From an uncultured Peptococcaceae bacterium (GTDB lineage Bacteria > Bacillota > Peptococcia > Peptococcales > Peptococcaceae), in contig CAMFFG010000104.1 of NCBI GenBank assembly GCA_945949655.1, positions 1-5,358 on the forward strand: a stretch of DNA of 5,358 bases, in the 5' to 3' direction. Positions within the stretch are counted from its first letter, which is position 1. Each line of letters begins with the position of its first letter. Shown here one piece after another: positions 1-5,358 of this stretch. A model generated the notes under the pieces. The model was given only the letters and a program-made list of their open reading frames with translations. It was not told the DNA's origin and did not search any database. A program made the translations under genes and the position numbers.

Positions 1-802
1 CCATCTGCTGGCCACTGATCCGGCTGATCTGCAGTTCCAGTGTCTGCAACTGCTGGGCGCCTGAAACCAGCTGCTGTTCCAGCGCCGTCAGCACAGCACT
101 GGCGTTTCCATCGGCTATGCACTGCTGCAGCTGGGCATTGTGCCCGGTGTGGATCCGTTTCAGCGTGCTGTGCAGCTGTTTTTTCTGTTCCCGATACTGC
201 TGCTCCAGCTGCCGCGCCTGACTGCTCATTTCTTTCTGGATCTGTTCAAAAAATTCTGTACCAAACAGCTGCCGTAAAATCTGCTGTTTCTCGGCGGTAG
301 GCGCATTGAGAAAACGGCGGAACTCGCCCTGCGGGATCATCACAATTTTGCGGAACTGCTCGTAATCCAGTCCCAGGATCTCCTGCACCTTGTCGGCCAC
401 CTCATTCAGTCTGCTTAGCGGCGCAAAGCTGTCATGATCGATACAGCGCAATTCGGCTTCATGGACACCATCTTTAAAGCCGCTGCCCCGCTCTTTGGGC
501 AGGCGCTGTGCCGGTCGGCGGCGGATCTCATACACCCGGTTCCGCACCGCAAACCGGAAAATGACCTCTGTGAGCAACCGGTCCTCCTCCTGCACAAAAT
601 CACTGCGCAGGCCTTTCTCGCTGCGCTCGCCGGTCGCTTTGCCGTACAGCGCATAACACATGGCATCAAAAATAGTGGTTTTGCCGGCGCCGGTAGGACC
701 GGTGATGACAAAAATATTCTGTGCACCCAGCCGGGTAAAATCCAGCTCCACACGCTGCGCGTAAGGCCCAAAGGCCTGCATGGTCAGTTGTAATGGCCGC
801 AT
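1..802 (-). CDS. sbcC: Exonuclease subunit SbcC (Rad50-like ATPase), N-terminal part, cut by window edge
   Basis: SbcC is the SMC/Rad50-type ATPase of the SbcCD nuclease, a cytoplasmic complex that cleaves DNA hairpins and degrades double-strand ends in an ATP-dependent way. Only the first 267 residues are present; the signature motif, Walker B and zinc-hook region lie past the left edge. Visible motifs: an N-terminal strand that begins MRPLQLTMQAFGPYA, Walker A GPTGAGKTT at residues 35-43 (Lys41), FDAMCYALYGKATGER just after it, and the Q-loop VMIPQGEFRRFL with Gln158. From about residue 180 the chain becomes Gln/Glu/Lys-rich and helical (QARQLEQQYREQKKQLH), which is the expected start of the long coiled coil. 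The ATG at 802 directly follows the sbcD stop codon and has a strong ribosome binding site six bases upstream. The family assignment is secure: the P-loop context is typical of SbcC and sbcD is adjacent. I see no frameshift in the part available. Confidence 0.96.
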   Translation of the reverse strand, partial: MRPLQLTMQAFGPYAQRVELDFTRLGAQNIFVITGPTGAGKTTIFDAMCYALYGKATGERSEKGLRSDFVQEEDRLLTEVIFRFAVRNRVYEIRRRPAQRLPKERGSGFKDGVHEAELRCIDHDSFAPLSRLNEVADKVQEILGLDYEQFRKIVMIPQGEFRRFLNAPTAEKQQILRQLFGTEFFEQIQKEMSSQARQLEQQYREQKKQLHSTLKRIHTGHNAQLQQCIADGNASAVLTALEQQLVSGAQQLQTLELQISRISGQQM

Positions 803-1963
803 TCATTCCACCTCCCGTACCTGCTGAAAGCATTCTTCCAGCACAGTCAATTCCTCTTCCGTCAGCGTACTGCCTGTTATCTGTTCATAAAAATTCCGAA
901 ACAGCTGCTCCGGCGTCTGGGTCTGCAAATCGATACGCGGGCCGTCCTGCATGGGTTCCGCCAGCATCTGATGCTCCCGTTCCAGGGTAACCGTGTTCGG
1001 ATATTTTTCCTTCAGCTGCGCCATCGGCTCCAGCAGCTCGCCATAGTCGGTCAGAATGGCCCGGATATAATCATCGGCATTGGCCGCCTGCACCACATCC
1101 TCCTGCAACAGCTCCTGCAGATTGCCGCGGATGGTGCGCAGATCGCGCAATGGCATCAGCGGCAATTGCTCTGCCACAATATCGCCACTGCCGTCCAGAT
1201 CGATCTGTAATAGTCCTTTCTGCTGCCGCTCCTCCGAAAAGGAATATTTCAGCGGTGAACCGGCATAGCGGATGCGGTCTGTGCCGCTTCTCTGACAGCC
1301 ATGCAGATGGCCCAGCGCCACATAGCTGAAGCCTTCCAGCTGGCTGCTGGTCCAGAACTCCGTGCCGCCGATGGTCAGTTCCCGCTCCGAATCACAATAT
1401 TCCAGTTCGGTACCGTCCCGGCCAGCCACCACACCGTGTGCCAGCAGCACATGCCGCACACCGTTGTCCCCATTTAAGTCCAGCGTCTGCAGCACCTGTT
1501 CCATGGCCTGCTGATAATCCAGCGGATCCGTGGTCTGCAGCAGATATTTCAATGTAGCCAGATCGGCATAGGAAAGCTGATGAAACACCACCGGTCCCCA
1601 CTGGTCCTGCAATACCACCTGCGGCACCGGCAGCGTACAGCGCCCGGCAATATGGAGCCCCGCTCTGGAGAGAATCCCCTGCGCAAAGCCCAGCCGTTCG
1701 CCGCTGTCATGGTTGCCGCTGATGGCGATCACCGGCACCTTGCACTGCAGCACCACCTGAGATAAAAATGCATCCAGCAGCTGTACCGCTTCCACCGAGG
1801 GATTGCGCCGGTCATAAATATCGCCGGCCAGCAGCAGCACATCGGGCTGCTGCCGTTCTATGGCAGCAACCACCTGCTCCAGCATATACTGCTGATCTTC
1901 CAGCAGCGAGATATGATTTAATTTTTTGCCGATATGCAAATCAGCCATGTGAAACATGCGCAT
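803..1963 (-). CDS. sbcD: Exonuclease subunit SbcD (Mre11-like metallophosphoesterase nuclease)
   Basis: SbcD is the nuclease subunit of SbcCD, a calcineurin-like phosphoesterase that uses two metal ions (usually Mn) to cut DNA under control of the SbcC ATPase. With the start at 1963 the protein has 386 residues, a usual length. All metal-site motifs are visible: DLH at residues 8-10, GDIYDR with Asp48 and Asp51, GNHDS with Asn84-His85-Asp86, LAHG with His176, and GHLHG with His219 and His221. The capping region follows as RYAGSPLKYSFSE near 232-244. The C-terminal part (about 270-386) fits the SbcD C-terminal domain, which contacts the SbcC coiled-coil base. An in-frame ATG at 1978 would add five residues (MGGIR), but the GGGAGGG ribosome binding site at 1970-1976 lies inside that extension and is spaced six bases from the ATG at 1963, so I choose 1963. 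No catalytic residue is missing. Confidence 0.97.
   Translation of the reverse strand: MRMFHMADLHIGKKLNHISLLEDQQYMLEQVVAAIERQQPDVLLLAGDIYDRRNPSVEAVQLLDAFLSQVVLQCKVPVIAISGNHDSGERLGFAQGILSRAGLHIAGRCTLPVPQVVLQDQWGPVVFHQLSYADLATLKYLLQTTDPLDYQQAMEQVLQTLDLNGDNGVRHVLLAHGVVAGRDGTELEYCDSERELTIGGTEFWTSSQLEGFSYVALGHLHGCQRSGTDRIRYAGSPLKYSFSEERQQKGLLQIDLDGSGDIVAEQLPLMPLRDLRTIRGNLQELLQEDVVQAANADDYIRAILTDYGELLEPMAQLKEKYPNTVTLEREHQMLAEPMQDGPRIDLQTQTPEQLFRNFYEQITGSTLTEEELTVLEECFQQVREVE
809..815 (-). promoter_or_regulatory. Ribosome binding site of sbcC, inside the 3' end of sbcD
   Basis: Read on the minus strand this is GGAGGTG, a seven-base match to the Shine-Dalgarno core, six bases before the sbcC ATG at 802. 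It overlaps the last codons of sbcD. The TGA-ATG junction, with no base between, favours translational coupling of the two subunits. Confidence 0.85.
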
Positions 1964-1969
1964 GCGTAT

Positions 1970-1976
1970 CCCTCCC
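1970..1976 (-). promoter_or_regulatory. Ribosome binding site of sbcD
   Basis: Read on the minus strand this is GGGAGGG, six bases before the ATG at 1963. It lies downstream of the in-frame ATG at 1978, which has no purine-rich site before it. It therefore decides the sbcD start in favour of 1963. Confidence 0.85.
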
Positions 1977-1980
1977 ATCT

Positions 1981-4900
1981 TTATAACAGATAAATCAGCA
2001 TGCCCGGCAGTGCAAACAATGCGCCAAGCCAGCCGCGGTTTTCAATGTGCACCAGATACTGGCTGGCAAATCCCCGCACCACCTGTTCTAAGTGAGCATT
2101 GTCCATAGCAGTCAGCTGGACCTCTGCCAGTCTGGACAGATCCATAGCGGCCAGTAATCTGTTTCCGTAAGCTTCCGCCGAAGAGAAGACAGCCTGTACC
2201 ACAGGCTGCAGCAAAGCTTCACGGCTTTGCTGCGGCAGAAGCCGCTGCCACTGTTCACACAACGAAAGGATCAGGTGCTCTGCTTCATAGAGAAACCATT
2301 GCCGAAGCTGCTCATCCTGCAGACTGCGCTGCAGGCCCTGCTCCAGCACAGCGGCGGTTTCCGGCCAGTTTAACCACTGCTGTGGCCTGGTGATGGCTAT
2401 GTTTTCCCGCAGTCGTAACTCCACACTGCGCAAAAGTTCCGGCAGATTTTCATACCGAAGTATCTGTCCAAAAGGCAGCGTAGCGGTATAGCCTCTACTC
2501 AGCTGAGCCAGCGTTAACCGGCCTGCCTTTTCCTCATAAAACCGAACGACCAGCGGACGCCAGCTCTGCAAGGCTGTTTTACCGTGCATCCGCCAGTGAA
2601 AGCCCAGCTGCATCTGCACCGTTTCCAGCAGGGAATCGATATGGAGCAGGCGCCCCCAGGCTGCCACCGGACAGCGGGTCAGCAGCTGTACCGCCTGAGC
2701 GGCCAGATGGCCTGCACACTGGTACAGTGCAGGTTGTTCCAGCAGACGGCGCAGAATCTGTCCGATCTGATTCTGCTGCAGTGGCATCTGCAGCAGAGCG
2801 GGAAAGATCTGCTGCCGCCAGCAGGCGGTAAATAGATTCTGCAGCTCTTTCTGCTTGACCGACAGAAAAATAGGCAGCTTCTGTTGTAGCACCCGGTCCA
2901 CCACCTGGGCTACAATGGCATCGCCGTCCATCATGGTATAGCCCAGCTGCTGCATCAGTCCCATACGGTCCAGAATGGCCGCCTGCACAGCAGCAGTAAT
3001 GGTGTCCTGTCTGCTCTGCAACAGCTGCAGCACGGTCCCGCTCACCAGCTGAAACAGACTGGACAGATTCTGTTCCAGCCAGATATCGCTGTGCTGCTCC
3101 AGCCATTGCCGGATCCGCTCCGCCGTCAGTACCCGACTGCACTGTCGGGCCATCAGCCGATGATGTAGCGGCTCCGCCAGCCATTGCACCACACCGGTCT
3201 GCACCGTATCAGCCAGCACAGAGCAGGGCTCCGCACCGATCAGCTGCTCCAGCGACTGCTGCTGATACAGCAATGTTCTCCCCAGCCTGGGCAGATCCGG
3301 TATCGCCTGTTCGGTCAGTCCGGTTTCCAGCAGTGTCCACAACTGTTCCGCAGAAAGCAGCTGGCGCAAAGGCAGATCACGATGCAGCTGCTGATTCAGC
3401 CAGCCTTCGGCAGCAGACAACACCGTTTCCAGCTGCAGGATCCCTTTCTGCTGACTGCGCTGTAAAAATGCAAACGGCATGCCACCCAGCTTTTCCAGCC
3501 AATGATTGCAGGTTTTCGGCCCCTGCTGTTCCAGCCAGCGCCATAAATATGCAGCCATTTGCTGCCGATGGGCTGCGATCTCTGCCGCCAGCTGCCGAAA
3601 CTGATCTTCCGCGGCAGCCAGACCCATGGCATACGCCGACCACTGCGGTCGACTCTGCATGAGCAGCTGGCGCAGCACATCCTCGTTGATCACATAGCGG
3701 TCTACCAGATTCCCCATACTGTGTGCAAACCGTGTCTTCTGCTTGGGGATCACACCCTGCAGCATCTCCACGCCGCCCACGGGCTCATAGGGCCAGAACA
3801 GGCCTTTTACAGCAGCACAGTTGGTGCCATAGCCCACTGCGCCAAACACTGCCGATTTGCCGGCCAGCACACTGAGCAGCAGCGCCGGGCTGACTGCCGC
3901 TGTCACCGGCAGAGCCGTGGATAGTGCTGTACCCACCGTTGCACCTGCCACTGCGCCCATGCCAGCACCCAGATAATTTAAAGGCTGCAGCTCCCGGCCC
4001 ATAAAATCCTCTACCAGCTGCAGCATTTCTGCATTGCTCAGCTGTCGGATCTGATCCTCAGCCAGCTTGCTTAAACGGCCCTGGGCCATATCCAGTCCCA
4101 TCTCCGTCAGCAGCTGCACCAGTTGAGGCTGTTTTTCGGCAAATCCCGTTTGCAGCAAAAGCAGAACGTCCTGCAGTTTTTTTCCGGCACCGACCTGTTT
4201 CAGCCAGGCTGTCCCCTGCCGTTCTACCAGCTGCTCCAGCGCTTCATACAGCGGACGATAAATGGTATCTGCCGACTGCTGCGGCAGTTGCTGTTCCAGA
4301 TAGCGACAGCCCTGTCGGATCATCTGCTCCGCCCAGCTGTTCAGCTGCTGGCTGTCCATCTGCACGATCTGCGGCACAGTCCATTGTTCCAGTTTGTCGC
4401 CCTGCTGGAGGATCCATGCCTGCAGATCCATCTGCTGCACACCGCGCAGCAGCAGTACTGCTAAAGCGTCCTCCACCTGCTGTTGCCGCTCTGCCAGATG
4501 GAATGAGCCAGGCTTCCAGTTTAACAGCAGCTGTATCAGATCTGTGTCAGAGTGCTGCAGCATGCGCTGCAGATTTTCTGTGAAAAGCAGCTGCAGCAGT
4601 TTTTCCAGCCGGTGCTGGCTATTCATTCGCTGCACCAGTTCCCCCAGTGAATGGGTATCCAGCTGCTGGCCAATGGCCTCCATCAGCATAGCCGCAGCCT
4701 CTGCGCCAGTCTGCTCCTGCAGTACATACTGCTGCACAAACTGACCCAGATCAGCCTGCTGCAATACCTGCTCCAGCACACTGTCCTTTAACTGCTCCAG
4801 CAGCATGCCCTTCATACCGCCTGTCTCCGCGGCCACCTCATCGACGGCGCCCTCCAGCATCTGGCCCACCGCCTGCCGATTCTGCTGCAGCCAGTTGATC

Positions 4901-5358
4901 AGCTGTTCCAGTACCAGCGGAATCTGTTGCTGCAGCAAAGGTTTCACCTGCTGTAGCAATTCCTCCGGTAATACCGCGGTAAGCGGTTCATCCACCGCTT
5001 CCAGGGCCTGCAGCAGTTCGGATGCCGCCAGAGCCAGCAGCTGCTGCCCCTGCGGAGACTGTACCACATTCTGCAGCAATGCGGCCGCTTCGTTCTCATC
5101 ACAGCGCAGATACTGACCCAGCGTATACTGTGCCATTCGCTCGTCCAGTTCCAGCAATACCGGTCGCAATTGCAACGCTTTTATGGTTTCTTTTAACGCA
5201 GCCTCCAGCTCTGAGCCATACTGCTGCACCAGTTCTGTCTGCCAGTTTGCCGCCGCTTCGCTTATATGTTCCACGATGATCTGGCAAAGGGGCTGCAGCC
5301 CCAGCTGGCCCAATGCGTGAGAGCAAACCGGTATATGATCGATCATGTGGACTATCTG
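1981..5358 (-). CDS. Very long DUF445-family membrane protein with apparent tandem DUF445 units; 5' end may lie outside the window
   Basis: This is a DUF445 (PF04286) protein, a family of membrane-associated proteins without an established biochemical function (B. subtilis YheB is a member). From the first visible ATG (5346) it has 1121 residues, more than twice the usual 380-450. The family hallmark is at residues 502-522 (GAVGYGTNCAAVKGLFWPYEP), followed by GVIPKQKTRFAHSMGNLVDR at 531-550. A C-terminal DUF445-type ending at 1070-1121 finishes in a hydrophobic segment (WLGALFALPGMLIYLL). A second copy of that ending occurs at 425-468. Residues about 457-485 and 486-512 look like a pair of membrane helices; the rest is amphipathic, probably helical, and rich in Leu and Gln (about 30 Gln in the first 200 residues). 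The ATG at 5346 has no ribosome binding site in the 12 bases visible before it, and those four codons stay open, so the true start may be upstream. The gene ends 17 bases before sbcD, which suggests co-transcription. Family call strong, function unknown. Confidence 0.88.
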   Translation of the reverse strand, partial: QIVHMIDHIPVCSHALGQLGLQPLCQIIVEHISEAAANWQTELVQQYGSELEAALKETIKALQLRPVLLELDERMAQYTLGQYLRCDENEAAALLQNVVQSPQGQQLLALAASELLQALEAVDEPLTAVLPEELLQQVKPLLQQQIPLVLEQLINWLQQNRQAVGQMLEGAVDEVAAETGGMKGMLLEQLKDSVLEQVLQQADLGQFVQQYVLQEQTGAEAAAMLMEAIGQQLDTHSLGELVQRMNSQHRLEKLLQLLFTENLQRMLQHSDTDLIQLLLNWKPGSFHLAERQQQVEDALAVLLLRGVQQMDLQAWILQQGDKLEQWTVPQIVQMDSQQLNSWAEQMIRQGCRYLEQQLPQQSADTIYRPLYEALEQLVERQGTAWLKQVGAGKKLQDVLLLLQTGFAEKQPQLVQLLTEMGLDMAQGRLSKLAEDQIRQLSNAEMLQLVEDFMGRELQPLNYLGAGMGAVAGATVGTALSTALPVTAAVSPALLLSVLAGKSAVFGAVGYGTNCAAVKGLFWPYEPVGGVEMLQGVIPKQKTRFAHSMGNLVDRYVINEDVLRQLLMQSRPQWSAYAMGLAAAEDQFRQLAAEIAAHRQQMAAYLWRWLEQQGPKTCNHWLEKLGGMPFAFLQRSQQKGILQLETVLSAAEGWLNQQLHRDLPLRQLLSAEQLWTLLETGLTEQAIPDLPRLGRTLLYQQQSLEQLIGAEPCSVLADTVQTGVVQWLAEPLHHRLMARQCSRVLTAERIRQWLEQHSDIWLEQNLSSLFQLVSGTVLQLLQSRQDTITAAVQAAILDRMGLMQQLGYTMMDGDAIVAQVVDRVLQQKLPIFLSVKQKELQNLFTACWRQQIFPALLQMPLQQNQIGQILRRLLEQPALYQCAGHLAAQAVQLLTRCPVAAWGRLLHIDSLLETVQMQLGFHWRMHGKTALQSWRPLVVRFYEEKAGRLTLAQLSRGYTATLPFGQILRYENLPELLRSVELRLRENIAITRPQQWLNWPETAAVLEQGLQRSLQDEQLRQWFLYEAEHLILSLCEQWQRLLPQQSREALLQPVVQAVFSSAEAYGNRLLAAMDLSRLAEVQLTAMDNAHLEQVVRGFASQYLVHIENRGWLGALFALPGMLIYLL
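2002..2139 (-). repeat. Second copy of the DUF445 C-terminal signature (protein-level repeat)
   Basis: Residues 1070-1115 begin LSRLAEVQLTAMDNAHLEQV and end in GWLGALFALPG, six residues before the stop codon. This is the position where DUF445 proteins normally end. It pairs with the copy at 3943-4074, with a two-residue insertion just before the LGA motif. Together the two copies mark the ends of two successive DUF445-like units in one chain. Confidence 0.72.
3736..3843 (-). other. DUF445 hallmark segment (TN..A.K.LF.P..P and IPK.K)
   Basis: Residues 502-537 of the long membrane protein. The segment starts as the end of a small-residue membrane helix (GAVGYG), continues with Thr508-Asn509, then AAVKGLFWPYEP, and ends in VIPKQK. 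In ordinary DUF445 proteins this pattern (G..TN..A.K.LF.P, then a G.IPK.. motif) sits close to the N-terminus after the first membrane helix. Here it sits about 500 residues in. The pattern match is seen in the sequence; the consensus is from memory of the family. Confidence 0.82.
3943..4074 (-). repeat. First copy of the DUF445 C-terminal signature (protein-level repeat)
   Basis: Residues 425-468 begin LSKLAEDQIRQLSNAEMLQL, continue through the DFMGREL core, and end in LNYLGAGMGAVAG. The segment resembles the usual C-terminal end of a DUF445 protein, where a short helical stretch leads into a final LGA-type membrane helix. It aligns with the second copy at 2002-2139: I count 12 identical residues over the first 33 positions without gaps, including LS.LAE.Q and NA. 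The repeat is visible in protein only; the DNA has diverged. Confidence 0.72.

Noticed and set aside
434..793. A 119-codon open frame on the plus strand opposite sbcC.
   Set aside because: It lies wholly opposite the conserved Walker A and ATPase region of sbcC. Its translation has no family features, and the opposing coding evidence is strong.
2579..3184. A 201-codon open frame on the minus strand inside the DUF445 gene.
   Set aside because: It is an Ala/Gly/Ser/Arg-rich out-of-frame reading of the longer gene, with no recognisable domain and no ribosome binding site that I can see. The repetitive CAG/CTG composition makes long stop-free shadow frames common here.
3559..3924. A 121-codon open frame on the plus strand opposite the DUF445 hallmark segment.
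   Set aside because: Its composition (His/Gln/Arg/Cys-rich) is what the complement of Leu/Gln codons yields. No motif supports it as a real gene.
5335..5346. A perfect 12-base palindrome (ATGATCGATCAT) at the first visible ATG of the DUF445 gene, which might be an operator.
   Set aside because: It is short, lies within coding sequence (Met-Ile-Asp-His), and the frame is probably coding upstream as well. One such palindrome in 5 kb with this composition is not convincing.
1981..5346. CAG/CTG-rich sequence considered as a microsatellite or DNA-level tandem repeat.
   Set aside because: The triplets are interspersed and follow the reading frame as Leu and Gln codons. There is no uninterrupted array or fixed period in the DNA.
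1981..5346. Possibility that the long gene is a frameshift or assembly join of two separate DUF445 genes.
   Set aside because: The frame is continuous across the join, the junction between unit-1 end helix and unit-2 hallmark reads as plausible membrane helices, and composition is uniform on both sides. A genuine fusion fits better.

Overview
The window is fully occupied by three genes on the minus strand, read from right to left as DUF445 membrane protein, then sbcD, then sbcC. It is coding from end to end. The longest gap between genes is 17 bases, and I see no RNA gene, mobile element, CRISPR array, promoter or terminator. The sequence is moderately GC-rich (about 50-60% G+C in lines I sampled by eye). 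Strong GGGAGG-type ribosome binding sites and the style of the SbcC N-terminus and DUF445 protein suggest a Bacillota (Firmicutes) genome, perhaps of Clostridia or Negativicutes type. That placement is an inference; nothing in the window fixes the species.

Region by region: positions 5358 to 1981 encode a very long DUF445-family (PF04286) protein of at least 1121 residues. Its reading frame is still open at the right edge of the window. Positions 1963 to 803 encode SbcD, a complete Mre11-type nuclease of 386 residues. Positions 802 to 1 encode the first 267 residues of SbcC, the Rad50-type ATPase partner. These cover the Walker A motif, the Q-loop and the start of the coiled coil; the rest lies beyond the left edge.

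The layout looks like one transcription unit. The DUF445 gene stops 17 bases before the sbcD start, and the sbcD stop codon directly abuts the sbcC start codon (TGA-ATG), with the sbcC ribosome binding site inside the end of sbcD. SbcC and SbcD together form an ATP-dependent nuclease that opens DNA hairpins and processes ends. The DUF445 protein has no known biochemical role, so its link to SbcCD is positional only.

The most interesting item is the DUF445 protein. The family usually has about 380-450 residues. Here a recognisable C-terminal DUF445 signature occurs twice (residues about 425-468 and 1070-1115), with the GxxTNxxAxKxLFxPxxP hallmark of the family between them. This points to an in-frame tandem duplication or fusion of two divergent DUF445 units, joined by a two-helix membrane segment and very rich in glutamine and leucine.
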